64,000 bases of DNA from Salinibacterium amurskyense (GCF_002797685.1 NZ_PGFH01000002.1:186001-250000), one strand, 5' to 3'; shown: positions 18,152 to 27,357, numbered from the stretch's first letter. Numbers and translations: made by a program. The notes: generated by a model not told the origin, from the sequence alone.

Positions 18152-19014
18152 ACGACGCCTCCGATCTGCTCGCGCTTAGCGAGTCGTGCGGTGAGCCAAT
18201 CGGTGAGCCTGATCATCGGCCAACTCATGGCGACGAAGAGCAGGGCGGCAATCACGTAGGGCGTGAAGTTGTAGCTCTGGGCGACCTGAATCTGGGCAGC
18301 ACGCACGGCATCCACGGCACCCAAAATTGAGATGAGCCCCACGTCTTTTTGCATAGAGACAAAGTCGTTCATGAGAGCGGGAACGACCTTGCGAACGCCC
18401 TGCGGGATCACGACGATGCGCAGGGTCTTGGCATGGCTCAGACCCAGCGAGCGGGCCGCCATGCGCTGCGACGGATGCACGGCTTCCATGCCCGCTCGCA
18501 GTACTTCAGCCACGTAGGCCGAGTAGGTGAGGATGAGGGCGATCGTTCCCCAGAACATGGCGGGCATGCGCGGGAAGATATCGAGCGCCGGCAGCCCGAA
18601 GCCGACCAGGTAGAGAACGATCAGCAGCGGCATCCCGCGAAAGAGGTCGGTGTAGATCGTTGCCGCTGCGCGGAGCGGAAAGAAAACCGGTCCGCGCAGC
18701 GATCGCGTTACAGCGAGCAGGGTGCCAAAAATGGCAACGCCGATCGCTGAGATAAAGAGCACCTGAATGTTGAGCCACAGCCCAACGAGGATCGACGGAA
18801 CGCTTGCCGCCCCCACCTCGAAGTTGAAGAACGATGCTTTGACGCTCTCCCAACCGGGGGTGTTGACGATGAGTAGTCCGACAATCGTGGCAAAAGCAAT
18901 CGTGCTCACGATGCCGATGAGCACCGAACGACCGGTGGCGCGCCGGCGCACGTTCCGTCGTGACAGCTCAAGCTCGCTGGGGCGCCACGACGGCGTGCTC
19001 GTGGAGGTGCTCAT
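18148..19014 (-). CDS. Polar amino-acid ABC transporter permease
   Basis: The 288-aa inner-membrane permease of the HisM/GlnP type has a basic N-terminus, then a first helix around residues 32-50 and about four more. The EAA loop is recognisable as GMEAVHPSQRMAARSLGLS with the trailing VIPQGVRKVVP, which docks on the ATPase. Because only one permease gene is present, it probably forms a homodimer. It lies between the substrate-binding and ATPase genes with short gap and overlap, so all three should share one transcript. Confidence 0.93.
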   Translation of the reverse strand: MSTSTSTPSWRPSELELSRRNVRRRATGRSVLIGIVSTIAFATIVGLLIVNTPGWESVKASFFNFEVGAASVPSILVGLWLNIQVLFISAIGVAIFGTLLAVTRSLRGPVFFPLRAAATIYTDLFRGMPLLIVLYLVGFGLPALDIFPRMPAMFWGTIALILTYSAYVAEVLRAGMEAVHPSQRMAARSLGLSHAKTLRIVVIPQGVRKVVPALMNDFVSMQKDVGLISILGAVDAVRAAQIQVAQSYNFTPYVIAALLFVAMSWPMIRLTDWLTARLAKREQIGGVV

Positions 19015-19024
19015 CGGCGTGGTC

Positions 19025-19873
19025 TTACTTCAGAACAGGAACGTCGACGGCAGCGCTGAGCCACTCGTCCTGGATGGCCTGAAGAGTTCCGTCAGCAGCC
19101 AAAGCGTCGAGAGCCTCGCTCACAGCGGAGGTGAGCTCGGAGTTCTTCGGCAGCACGAAAGCGAACTCGTCGCCACCGGCGGAGGACTCGAACTGGCCGA
19201 GAATAACGCCGCCATCAATTTCAACGTTGGCGAGGTAGAAAGCGCTGGGCAGGTCGATGACGAAAGCATCGATCTGACCGCTGGTCAGCGCAAGAACGCC
19301 GTCTTCGTTGGAGTTGAAGACCGAGAGGTCGTCGCCCAGAGCTTCAGCGGCGATCGTGTAGCTGGTGCTGCCGCTGGCAACGCCGACAACGACGTCCTTG
19401 AGGTCGTCGAGCGTGGTGGCGTCGGCTGCTGCCGAGCTCTCCGTCGCGATGATCGCCTGGGTGGTCGTGTAGTACGGGCTGGAGAAGTCAACGGCTTGCT
19501 TGCGGTCTTCGGTGATCGAGAACTGCTGCAGGTTGAGGTCCCAGTCCTTGGGGCCCGGTGCAATCGCGCTGTCGAAGCTCGAGCGAACCCAGACAACGTC
19601 ATCGGCGGTGAAGCCGAGTTCGTCGGCGAGAGCGTAAGCCACAGCAGCTTCGAAACCTTCACCGTTCGTGGGGTCGTTGTCGACCATCCACGGGGCGTAG
19701 GCGGGCTCGCCGGTAGCGATGGTGAGCTTGCCCGCGGTCAGGGTGGGTAGCGATCCCTCATCGACGGTCGAGCTCGTGTCAGCGGTGGTGTCTGCGGAGC
19801 AGGCGGTCAATGCCAGAACAGCTGCTGCTGCGGTGGCGACGAGGGCCCGACGAAAATGCCGTGATGAGGTCAT
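19025..19873 (-). CDS. Amino-acid ABC transporter substrate-binding lipoprotein
   Basis: The 282-aa lipoprotein has a signal peptide with basic RHFRR, an Ala-rich core and lipobox LTAC, then a Ser/Thr/Asp-rich linker. The mature part is a family 3 solute-binding protein: KLTIATGEPAYAPW, EGFEAAVAYALADELGF, WDLNLQQFSITEDRKQAVDFSSPYY, and a second lobe from about 150. The start at 19873 was chosen over the longer frame (to 19918) because GGAGA precedes it at a good distance and the signal peptide then starts normally. It is the first gene of the importer operon. Confidence 0.93.
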   Translation of the reverse strand: MTSSRHFRRALVATAAAAVLALTACSADTTADTSSTVDEGSLPTLTAGKLTIATGEPAYAPWMVDNDPTNGEGFEAAVAYALADELGFTADDVVWVRSSFDSAIAPGPKDWDLNLQQFSITEDRKQAVDFSSPYYTTTQAIIATESSAAADATTLDDLKDVVVGVASGSTSYTIAAEALGDDLSVFNSNEDGVLALTSGQIDAFVIDLPSAFYLANVEIDGGVILGQFESSAGGDEFAFVLPKNSELTSAVSEALDALAADGTLQAIQDEWLSAAVDVPVLK

Positions 19874-19917
19874 GGAAGTCTCCAGTTGCGGTGCGTGAGG
19901 TGGTTGAACAAACGTCA

Positions 19918-19939
19918 CCCGAGTGGTGCTGTCCTCGGG
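19918..19939 (-). terminator. Candidate hairpin terminator between the cupin and importer genes
   Basis: CCCGAG (19918-19923) and CTCGGG (19934-19939) form a 6-bp stem with a 10-nt loop. On the minus strand it is about 23 nt past the cupin stop and is followed by a moderately T-rich TGACGTTTGTT. It could end the ahcY operon; it could also lie in the leader of the importer mRNA. Confidence 0.35.
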
Positions 19940-19962
19940 CGGAGAAACGGATTACAGACTTG

Positions 19963-20457
19963 CTAGTTTACAAGTCGCCAGTCAGCGAAGTCGAAACCGG
20001 GCGACACAAAACAACTCACGAGCACCTCGCTGTCGGCGGTCAGTCGGCCTGCTTGCCAGACGCCGGCCGGAACAACGACTTGAGCGACGTGCCCGTTGGC
20101 GAGATCAGGGCCCAAAACGAAGCGTTGAACGTTCTCTGCGTCGGGCAGGTCACCGCTTCCGCCGAGCGAGAGCTCAAGCGTTCCGGGGCCGTGCCACATC
20201 CAAATTTCATCATTGGCTACGACGTGCCAGTCACTGTGCTCGCCAGGAACGAGCAGGTAGTGGATGCACGTGGCCGAGGGCCGTGCGCCGTTCGGAGTCT
20301 CGACGGGGCTAGTGCCTGCCCAGGTACGACGGAACCAGCCGCCCTCAGGGTGCGCTTCGAGGTTGAGCAGCTGCGCAGTCGCCGGGCGGGTGTCATCGGC
20401 GGCATCAGCGGCATCGGCAGCATTAGCGGCGCCGGAGGCAGCAGTGGGATTAGTCAT
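19963..20457 (-). CDS. DUF985 cupin-fold protein
   Basis: The 164-aa protein has an Ala/Asp-rich N-terminal 25 residues followed by the DUF985 (Cupin_5) fold: HPEGGWFRRTW, the substrate-pocket IHYLLVPGEHSDWHV, WHGPGTLELS, VPAGVWQAGRL and a C-terminal VSPGFDFADW. DUF985 proteins are small RmlC-like beta barrels of mostly unknown activity. The start overlaps the end of the amidohydrolase gene by 8 bp, so it is third in the operon with the adenosylhomocysteinase homologue. A link to that pathway is inferred from position only. Confidence 0.88.
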   Translation of the reverse strand: MTNPTAASGAANAADAADAADDTRPATAQLLNLEAHPEGGWFRRTWAGTSPVETPNGARPSATCIHYLLVPGEHSDWHVVANDEIWMWHGPGTLELSLGGSGDLPDAENVQRFVLGPDLANGHVAQVVVPAGVWQAGRLTADSEVLVSCFVSPGFDFADWRLVN

Positions 20458-21808
20458 GGGCGGTTACTCCGGTCTGGTTCATGAAGGAGGTGCTGGCAAA
20501 ACGTACGCGGCCGGAGACGAGCGTGGCAGCGGCGCGGCCGGTACCGGACTCGACGAGGGCAACGATGGTGTCTTCGATTCCGGTGACGGGGATGTCAAAG
20601 AACGCGAGGTCGGCGAGCGCGCCCACAGCGAGGTGACCGGTGCGGTCGGGGCCGACGTCGATGCCCATGGCGTGAGCGCCGCCGAGGGTCGCTGCCCGCA
20701 GTAGGCGTTCGGGAAGGTCACGCATCGTGTGCCCTTGGGAGTGGGCGATGCGGGAAAGCTCCGCGACATCCGCCATCAGGTCAAGTGAAGGACTCGACGA
20801 GAGCGAGTCCGTGCCGATGGCCAGCGCGTTGCCCTCGGCCAAGTAGGCGGCCACGGGAGGCTCGTCGAGACCGATAACAGCGTTGGAGCGGGGGCAGAGT
20901 GCCACGCTCGTGCCGCGAGCCCGCAGAAGGGCACGGTCGCGTGCGGTCATGTAGATGCCGTGGGCGATGTGGCAGTCGGGCCCGAGCACGCCGAGCTGGT
21001 CGACGAACTCTGTGGCGCCGGTGCCGAAACCGGCGGCGCGCAGTTCGCGAAAGCTGCCCAGTTCGCGGCCATGCCACGGGTCACCGTGCTCGTGGTGGAA
21101 CTCGCGCTCGAATGCCGCTTCGCCTAGGTGCAAATGCAGGCGGCTACCGCGCTCGCGAACAATGTCGGGGATTTCGAGTAGCGGCACGACCTCGAGCGAA
21201 TACGGGGCGTGCGGAGAGAGCCCGGTTCCGGGAGGCGAGGGCAGTGCATCCAGAGCAGCCTCGACCTGCTGACGGCCGGTGCGAGCCCAGTCGTCATTGG
21301 TCCAGCTCATAACCTCCCAGTACGTGATGCCGTGCAACCCGGCGTCGTGCAGCGCAGCAGATGCCTCAACGTCGGTCACGATGTCGGCGACGGCGGTGGT
21401 GCCCGCTTCAATCATGAGCTGAGCGCCTGCCGCGGCATCCGCAGCCCAGTCGTGGGGCTGGTCGTACACGGGATTGAACGCGGTCGACCAGTCGTCGAAA
21501 CCGTTGTACTGCCCGAGGCCGACTTCAGCCATACCGGTGTACTGCAAGTGCGAGTGCGCGTTGACAAGCCCGGGCAGCAGGACGCCGGGCCAGTGGATCT
21601 CGCGCGCACTGATGCCGCGGTCGGCGAGGGAGCGGCGTACCCAGTCGCGCTCGCCGACGTGCAGTATGCGACCGTCGCGCACGGCAATAGCACCGTTCAG
21701 CAGTGGGGGAGCAGTGATGGGGATCACGAGGCCGGCGGTGTACAGCACGACTTGGTGGTCGGCATCCGCAGTGGTGCTCGCGGGTGCCTCGGGATGGAGG
21801 TTACTCAT
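20450..21808 (-). CDS. Amidohydrolase-family deaminase (MtaD/SsnA/TrzA-like)
   Basis: The 452-aa metal-dependent hydrolase has a split beta-sandwich and a TIM barrel. Metal and catalytic motifs seen in order: NAHSHLQYTG, the distal His in HLHLGEAAFE, IAHGIYM with another His, and the metal Asp in IGTDSLSSS. The group includes deaminases of S-adenosylhomocysteine, methylthioadenosine, aminofutalosine and guanine. Directly downstream of an AhcY homologue with a 4-bp overlap, a SAH deaminase role is attractive but unproven. Other substrates cannot be excluded. Confidence 0.83.
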   Translation of the reverse strand: MSNLHPEAPASTTADADHQVVLYTAGLVIPITAPPLLNGAIAVRDGRILHVGERDWVRRSLADRGISAREIHWPGVLLPGLVNAHSHLQYTGMAEVGLGQYNGFDDWSTAFNPVYDQPHDWAADAAAGAQLMIEAGTTAVADIVTDVEASAALHDAGLHGITYWEVMSWTNDDWARTGRQQVEAALDALPSPPGTGLSPHAPYSLEVVPLLEIPDIVRERGSRLHLHLGEAAFEREFHHEHGDPWHGRELGSFRELRAAGFGTGATEFVDQLGVLGPDCHIAHGIYMTARDRALLRARGTSVALCPRSNAVIGLDEPPVAAYLAEGNALAIGTDSLSSSPSLDLMADVAELSRIAHSQGHTMRDLPERLLRAATLGGAHAMGIDVGPDRTGHLAVGALADLAFFDIPVTGIEDTIVALVESGTGRAAATLVSGRVRFASTSFMNQTGVTAHD

Positions 21809-23361
21809 CGGGTTTCCTGATTCGGTGAAGAGCTGAGGTAGCGGCGGGAGCGCCAGTCGTGGGCCGCGGCGAGTTGGGCGTCGGCGGGGGTGTCGATGTG
21901 TTCACCGCGGGCGGCCAAGGCGGCGCGCGCGACAGTGTCGTCGATGCTGGCGGGCAGTGCGTGCACTCCGACGGCCGGTCGCGTGACGACGAGTTCTTCG
22001 ACGGCGGCGAGCTGAACAGCGAACGAGAGATCCATGATCTCAATCGGATTGCCTTCGGCTGCGGTGATATTGATGCAGCCGCCACGGTCGAGCACGAGAG
22101 TGCCCGCCGGATCAGCACGATCAACGTGGGCGCCGAGCGGCGTGAGTTGTTCGGCGGGATCGCCCATGAGCATTCCGTCGAGATCGAGTTCTCCGGGAAC
22201 TCCGCCGGCCACAGCAACGGCCCGCGCTGTGCGGGCGAGGTCGGCGCTGATCGTGTGCGCAACGCCGGTGCTCGAGACGACCAGGGCGCCGGCACCGAGC
22301 TCGGCAGCCTCACCGATGTCGTATCCATCATGGGCAGCACGAAGCGCCAATACGGGGTCAACCTCGGCCACGCGCACCTCGGCTCCGAGCGCCGCAAGGT
22401 GAGCGGCGACGCCCTCACCCACCGGGCCATAGCCGATCACGAGAGCGGGCTGATCACGCACCGTCACGCCCACCCGGTCAAGAGCATCCGCAATCGCAAA
22501 CACACACGACTGGCCGGTGCCGTAACGGTTATCGAAACGAGTCTTCATCTGAGCGTCATTGACCGCAAACACAGCAGTGTCGAGGATGCCTAGAGCACTC
22601 ATCTGGCGAAGCGGCGTCAAGCCACTCGTCGTCTCCTCGTTCGCGCCAATCCACTGCTTCACGAGGTGCGGCGCATCTTCATGAGCAAGGCGGATGAGGT
22701 GCGAACCATCGTCGAGAAGGATGTCGAAACCGCGTTCGAGGAACGCCAGCGCAGCAGCGCGCTCGGCTAGGCCGCTCAGCGTCTCGGAGCCGTCGACAGC
22801 AATACCGCGCGCCCGAAGTGCTTCCGCAACGGACGCATCGATTTCATCCGGGTGCGCGTACACCGCGACCTCAGCTCCTGCGGCGGCAAGCAGCAGCGCC
22901 AACTGGGCAGTTTTGGGTTCGAGCACCATGGCAATGCCGATGCGTAAGCCCTGTACAGAGCCGCGCTCGCCGAGACCCTTCGCTACGAGTCGCGAAACGG
23001 GCATGTGTTCGCCCGCGAAGTCGATGCGTCCGTCGGCGTCTCCGCGCGACGGCAGGGGAGCGCCACCCAGAAGGAGCGTGGCGGTGATCTCTGAATCGGG
23101 GCCAGCGGCATCCAACTGGATGTCGAGGAGATGAGCGGATGCGGCTGCGGATGCGGTGGCAGTGGCGTCGTGGCGGCTAGCGGTGACAACGTGCGCACCG
23201 AGCGCGCTGAACATGCGCGTCAGTTCGCGAGAAGTGGCGCTGAGGTCAGCAGTGTCGGGCTGAGCTGCGCTGATGCGCACGCTGCGGCCGGCGACTAAAA
23301 GGTTAGTGTCGCGGGCGAAGCGGCGAATGATTCGTTCGGCTGTAAGTGTTACGTCGGCCAC
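21805..23361 (-). CDS. Adenosylhomocysteinase-family protein, archaeal/SIH-hydrolase-like signature
   Basis: The 518-aa protein is in the AhcY family, which splits S-adenosyl- (or S-inosyl-) homocysteine to homocysteine and the nucleoside using tightly bound NAD. The active-site block at residues 268-285 is NDAQMKTRFDNRYGTGQS, keeping the Lys, Asp and Asn. The Rossmann motif is VIGYGPVGEGVA and the end block EGNPIEIMDLSFAVQ. DNRYGTGQS resembles archaeal and Thermotoga forms rather than the DNLYGCRES of classical bacterial AhcY. The N-terminus is divergent and long. The GTG start at 23361 lies 6 nt after a TACTCT -10 element. Confidence 0.85.
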   Translation of the reverse strand: MADVTLTAERIIRRFARDTNLLVAGRSVRISAAQPDTADLSATSRELTRMFSALGAHVVTASRHDATATASAAASAHLLDIQLDAAGPDSEITATLLLGGAPLPSRGDADGRIDFAGEHMPVSRLVAKGLGERGSVQGLRIGIAMVLEPKTAQLALLLAAAGAEVAVYAHPDEIDASVAEALRARGIAVDGSETLSGLAERAAALAFLERGFDILLDDGSHLIRLAHEDAPHLVKQWIGANEETTSGLTPLRQMSALGILDTAVFAVNDAQMKTRFDNRYGTGQSCVFAIADALDRVGVTVRDQPALVIGYGPVGEGVAAHLAALGAEVRVAEVDPVLALRAAHDGYDIGEAAELGAGALVVSSTGVAHTISADLARTARAVAVAGGVPGELDLDGMLMGDPAEQLTPLGAHVDRADPAGTLVLDRGGCINITAAEGNPIEIMDLSFAVQLAAVEELVVTRPAVGVHALPASIDDTVARAALAARGEHIDTPADAQLAAAHDWRSRRYLSSSPNQETR

Positions 23362-23373
23362 TTGTCAAGAGTA
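23362..23373 (-). promoter_or_regulatory. Leaderless promoter element of the adenosylhomocysteinase operon
   Basis: On the minus strand TACTCT (23373-23368) is followed by exactly 6 nt and the GTG at 23361. No SD is present. This matches the spacing seen at other genes in the window. Confidence 0.5.
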
Positions 23374-23440
23374 GGGCACCGCTCGGGGGTCAATCGAACG
23401 CCGCTAAAGCGCTGCGGCGCCGGCCGGCCGCGCACCGTGA

Positions 23441-23474
23441 CCAAACACAAATCGCCCTCCCGAAGGAGAGCGAT
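23441..23474 (-). terminator. Terminator downstream of tRNA-Pro
   Basis: In the minus-strand RNA, ATCGCTCTCC and GGAGGGCGAT pair (10 bp with one G-U) around a TTCG tetraloop (23451-23474). The T-rich tract TTTGTGTTTGG (23450-23440) follows. This is a convincing intrinsic terminator. Confidence 0.75.
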
Positions 23475-23524
23475 TAGTGAACTGTCTGAGACTCGCAATT
23501 CTGCGGCTCAGAGCCAGTGATTTG

Positions 23525-23598
<74 letters not shown>

Positions 23599-23626
23599 AT
23601 CATCCGTCACTGACGCGACGAATAGA

Positions 23627-24598
23627 TCAAGAATAGCCGATATCTCCGGCAGTGAGCGTCACTACGACAGCTTCAGGCTTGCAGGCGAAGCGAACAGGGG
23701 CATAAATCGATGTTCCGAGGCCCGCACTGACGTTCAAGAATGCCGCCCGACGCAAGTGATGCCAGATACTGAGACCGCTAGCCTGCTCGCGAGGAATGTC
23801 GCAATTCGTGACGAGCGCTGGCATGCCAGGAACCCGAACTTGGCCTCCGTGAGTGTGGCCCGCGAAGATTGCGTCGGCTCCGTTCGTGACGAGAGCATCG
23901 AGCACGCGACGGTATGGGGCGTGCGTCACGCCGAGGGCTACCGTTTCGGGGCCGTGCGGGTCATCCGCCCAGCCCACGTTCTCGCGCATCTCTTCGACAT
24001 TGGCGGGGAGACGATCAAGCCGTTCCCAGCCGCGGTGAGCGTCAGCGGTGCCGAAAAGCTCTAGTCGCGAACCACGAAGTTCGATGGCACGCGCGTGATT
24101 GTTAAGCGACAGCCAGCCGAGTTCGTCTTCGAAGAACGTATTGAGGGCATCCGTGTCGAGGTGTTCCACGGGGCGGTGCCCCGACGACGGCCCGGTGAAG
24201 TACGCAAAGGGGTTCTTGAACTGCGGACCGAAGTAGTCGTTTGACCCGTGCACAAAGACACCGGGAGTTCCCTCGAATGGCTCGAAGGCACGCTTGATGC
24301 CGAGGATGCCGTCGGTGTGACCGAGGTTGTCGCCCGTGTTGATAACGAGATCAGGTTCGTACATGGCGAGCGCGCGAACCCAGTCTTGCTTGCGTGTTTG
24401 CCACGGCGCCATGTGCAGATCCGAGATGTGCAGCACAGTGATGTCGCGTGCGCTGGGATCAAGAATCGGCAGAGTTTCGTGCCGCACGGTGAACGCATTG
24501 CGTTCGACGAGAGCACCCCACGCGAACGCGGCGACCCCTGCCGCAGCTACCGCACCGAGTGCGGTAGCTGCGGGGGAGACGTGTTTACTTACGGGCAC
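23627..24598 (-). CDS. Membrane-anchored metallophosphoesterase
   Basis: The 323-aa calcineurin-like phosphoesterase has one N-terminal hydrophobic segment (about residues 10-30) and probably faces the outside. The dimetal motifs appear in order: HISDLH, NTGDNLG, HGSNDY (the GNH(D/E) position is here SND), and GHTHGGQ near residue 270. Relatives hydrolyse phosphodiester or UDP-sugar-lipid bonds; the substrate here is unknown. The start overlaps the end of ponA by 10 bp, so it is co-transcribed with a cell-wall synthase. Confidence 0.88.
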   Translation of the reverse strand: MPVSKHVSPAATALGAVAAAGVAAFAWGALVERNAFTVRHETLPILDPSARDITVLHISDLHMAPWQTRKQDWVRALAMYEPDLVINTGDNLGHTDGILGIKRAFEPFEGTPGVFVHGSNDYFGPQFKNPFAYFTGPSSGHRPVEHLDTDALNTFFEDELGWLSLNNHARAIELRGSRLELFGTADAHRGWERLDRLPANVEEMRENVGWADDPHGPETVALGVTHAPYRRVLDALVTNGADAIFAGHTHGGQVRVPGMPALVTNCDIPREQASGLSIWHHLRRAAFLNVSAGLGTSIYAPVRFACKPEAVVVTLTAGDIGYS

Positions 24599-27141
24599 GG
24601 CGTTGACTGTGCCACTGTGAGAGTGATCGTTGAACTCGTCTTGGCGAAGCTGCCGGCCGAGGGGCTCGAAGCGGTCACCTTGCCGTCGCTCGGGTCACCC
24701 GGCGGAACTTCCTCACAGGACTGACTCACATTCGAGAAACCAGAACCGCCGAGGATTCCCTGAGCCGTCGCAAAGTCGTTCGATTCACCGTCGCCCACGG
24801 CATCCGGAATCTTCACCTTGTTTCCCTTGCTGGTATACACCGTGACGGTCGCGCCCGCTGCAGACTGTGTGCCGGCCGCAGGGTTCGTCTTCACTACCTG
24901 GCCTGCGGGCAGCTCTGAATCGACTTCGCCACCATCCGCGAAGTTGAAGCCGAGGCTGACCAGGACGGACTTCGCCTGCTCGAGCGTTTGAAGCGTTAGG
25001 TCTGGTACTTCCGTTCCAGAGCCGGTCAGCAACTTCGCGTCAGGCTCGGGCAGCGCACCACCCGGGTACTTGATGTTCAGAGCGCTGTCGGTGGCACGCG
25101 TGATGTAGTGACGCAGGCGGTAGCCCTGAACATCGGCGTAGTACACCTGACTGATGTCTTGGAAGCCCGAGATGTTTCCTACCCAGGTCGCCGTGCCGTA
25201 GCGCGTCGTCCCGCTGGCCATCCACGTGTGAACGGCGCCGTCAGTCGTTCCGGTCTTACCGAAGATCGGGATTCCGTCGTTGGGGTCGGAGTACGCAGCA
25301 TTACCGCGGTTCAGCACCTCAGTGAGCACGTAGGCCGTGGTTGCAGCGACCTCAGATGAGATTGCCTGGCGGCAGTTCTGCTCCTGACCACCGAGGTCAT
25401 TGTTGCGAGCGTCGATTGCCTTGTCGATGATGATCGGCTCGCACCAGTATCCACCAGCGCCAATTGCGGCGTAGGCTGAAGCCATGCTGAGCGGCGTCAC
25501 ATCGTTAGTACCGATGATCGATGACGGGAAGCTCTGAAGCTCGTTACCATCGGCGCGCTCGACGCCCATGCTGGCGGCGACGTTGCGGATGTTGCAGAGG
25601 TCAAGCTGGGTCGCCATTGAGAAGAAAATACCGTTAATCGACTCGGCGGTACCTTCGGCCACAGTATAGATTCCGGCTTCGTTCGCGTTGTTACCGAACT
25701 CGACGGTGCCGCCGTAAGGGCCGTTGCAGCTATCGAGGAACTGTGAGCCGGGAATATCTCGGGCGGTACCTTCGAGCCGCTCGTTAATTCCCTTGCCCTG
25801 AATGAGCCACTCGATGAGCGTGAAGACCTTGTACGTCGATCCGGGCTGGAACCCGCTCGATCCGCCGTATTCATAGCTCGTGTTGTAGTTCACAGCTGTG
25901 CTCTCGATGCCGCCACCGTCGAGGGTGTCGTTGAAGAGTTTGTTCTCCGCCATCACAAGAACTCGACCGGTCCCGGCCTCCACAGTGGAGGTGGCGCTTC
26001 CGAGGTTGAAAGCGGTCTCGTTGTTGGGGGCGTAAGTCCACGTGGCCTTCTGGGACGGGATTTGAGCGTCGAGGTCGAGGGTCGTGTAGAGCTTGTAACC
26101 ACCCTGCTTCCAGTTCTCGTTGCGCTCGTCCTTGGTGGCGCCGAGGAACTCGAAGTCGGGCACGCTCTTGACGACGTAGTCGCAGAACCACTTGGCGTAC
26201 TTATACGCCGAGGTGCAGCCATTGTTCGGTGCCGACGGAACTACGGATTCTTCATCGACCTGAATGGCTAGGGCTTCGTCGTACTGCTCGCGATCAATCG
26301 CGCCAGAGTCCAACATTGCCCACAGAATGACGTCGCGGCGTTCCTGGTTGGCCTCGAAGTACTCGGGATCAGACAGGTTGCGAATGCTGGGTTCCTGAAC
26401 AATGGCCACGAGGCTCGCTGCTTGCTCGAGGTTCAGGTCTTTGGCATCAACGCTGTAGTAACGCTGGGCGGCGGCTTGAATGCCGTAAGTAGCGTTACCG
26501 AAGTTAGCGATGTTGAGGTACGCCGTAAGAATTTCCTTCTTCGTGTACCGCTTCTCGAGGCCGATCGCGAGCTTCATTTCTTTCAGCTTGCGGTCGAAGG
26601 AGGTGCGCACGGCATCCTCGTAGGCAGCTTTTCGCTCGTCTTCGTTGGTGAGCGACTCAGCCTTGGAGATGAACGTGTTCTTGACGAGCTGCATCGTGAG
26701 GGTGGATGCACCACTCTCGATGCCGGATGAAACAACGTTGCCGACAGCCGCACGCACGAGCGACGGGAGGTCGACGCCACCGTGCTCGAAGAAGCGGCGG
26801 TCTTCACCGGCGACCACGGCATCGATCGCATACTGCGAAATCTCGTCGTAGCTGACTTCTTGACGGTTCTGGTCATAGATGGTGGCAATGGGGAGGTAAC
26901 CGTCAACATTGCCCTTGCCCGTGTACTGGGCGTAGATCGTGTTTCGTTCGGGCTGTTGGTCGATTTCGAGGTAATCGGGGAGCCCATCGAAGATTCCGAT
27001 GGTGCTAGAAGCGGTGATGCCGGTGACGGCGAGCGCGGGCGCAACCATGGCGGTAACGAGCACGCCTGAGAGTGCGCTGAAGCCGATCAGTCCGGCTACA
27101 GCCGAGACGATGCCGCGACGCGGAGTTTTTAGGGCAGACAT
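24589..27141 (-). CDS. ponA: Bifunctional class A penicillin-binding protein (transglycosylase/transpeptidase)
   Basis: The 850-aa protein polymerises and cross-links peptidoglycan. It has an N-terminal membrane anchor (about 15-40) and a GT51 glycosyltransferase domain with GEDRRFFEHGGVDLPS (catalytic Glu in GEDRRF). The transpeptidase domain has the nucleophile in GSTYKVFTL (SxxK) and KTG in FGKTGTTDG. Two C-terminal PASTA repeats follow (EVPDLTLQTLEQAKSVL; KIPDAVGDGES), typical of actinobacterial PonA. The gene is divergent from the DUF4177-RidA-MurE-like set. The start may be leaderless (TACTGT, 7 nt before ATG). Confidence 0.95.
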   Translation of the reverse strand: MSALKTPRRGIVSAVAGLIGFSALSGVLVTAMVAPALAVTGITASSTIGIFDGLPDYLEIDQQPERNTIYAQYTGKGNVDGYLPIATIYDQNRQEVSYDEISQYAIDAVVAGEDRRFFEHGGVDLPSLVRAAVGNVVSSGIESGASTLTMQLVKNTFISKAESLTNEDERKAAYEDAVRTSFDRKLKEMKLAIGLEKRYTKKEILTAYLNIANFGNATYGIQAAAQRYYSVDAKDLNLEQAASLVAIVQEPSIRNLSDPEYFEANQERRDVILWAMLDSGAIDREQYDEALAIQVDEESVVPSAPNNGCTSAYKYAKWFCDYVVKSVPDFEFLGATKDERNENWKQGGYKLYTTLDLDAQIPSQKATWTYAPNNETAFNLGSATSTVEAGTGRVLVMAENKLFNDTLDGGGIESTAVNYNTSYEYGGSSGFQPGSTYKVFTLIEWLIQGKGINERLEGTARDIPGSQFLDSCNGPYGGTVEFGNNANEAGIYTVAEGTAESINGIFFSMATQLDLCNIRNVAASMGVERADGNELQSFPSSIIGTNDVTPLSMASAYAAIGAGGYWCEPIIIDKAIDARNNDLGGQEQNCRQAISSEVAATTAYVLTEVLNRGNAAYSDPNDGIPIFGKTGTTDGAVHTWMASGTTRYGTATWVGNISGFQDISQVYYADVQGYRLRHYITRATDSALNIKYPGGALPEPDAKLLTGSGTEVPDLTLQTLEQAKSVLVSLGFNFADGGEVDSELPAGQVVKTNPAAGTQSAAGATVTVYTSKGNKVKIPDAVGDGESNDFATAQGILGGSGFSNVSQSCEEVPPGDPSDGKVTASSPSAGSFAKTSSTITLTVAQSTPCP

Positions 27142-27154
27142 ATGATCAACAGTA
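27142..27154 (-). promoter_or_regulatory. Putative leaderless -10 of ponA
   Basis: On the minus strand TACTGT (27154-27149) is followed by 7 nt and the ATG at 27141. The spacing is one base longer than in the other cases, and no -35 is obvious. Confidence 0.35.
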
Positions 27155-27195
27155 GGGGATCATTGATAACGCCATGCTGAACGGGAGCCGCAAAT

Positions 27196-27357
27196 ATGCC
27201 TAAATGGGAGTACCTGACAACACCACTGATGGTGCACAATTCCACCGCGATCCTCAATAACTGGGGTTCAGAGGGTTGGGAACTTGTGCAGGTCGGTACC
27301 GGCCCCGAAGGGGGCCCGGTCGCTTATTTCAAACGGATCAAGGAAGAGAACAACTAA
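27196..27357 (+). CDS. Small DUF4177-like protein
   Basis: This 53-aa gene is easily missed. It begins MPKWEYLTTPL and carries ILNNWGSEGWELVQV, the core of DUF4177 family proteins, which are small strand-helix units. A GGGAG SD lies 8 nt before the ATG. The stop TAA abuts the ATG of the RidA gene (TAAATG), so the two are coupled. The same pair (a short protein of this kind before RidA) is found in mycobacteria. The function is unknown. Confidence 0.85.
   Translation: MPKWEYLTTPLMVHNSTAILNNWGSEGWELVQVGTGPEGGPVAYFKRIKEENN

Noticed and set aside
19874-19962. SAM- or SAH-sensing riboswitch between the ahcY operon and the importer
   Set aside because: The hairpin there lacks the conserved cores of the SAM and SAH classes that I know, and it lies downstream of, not before, ahcY.
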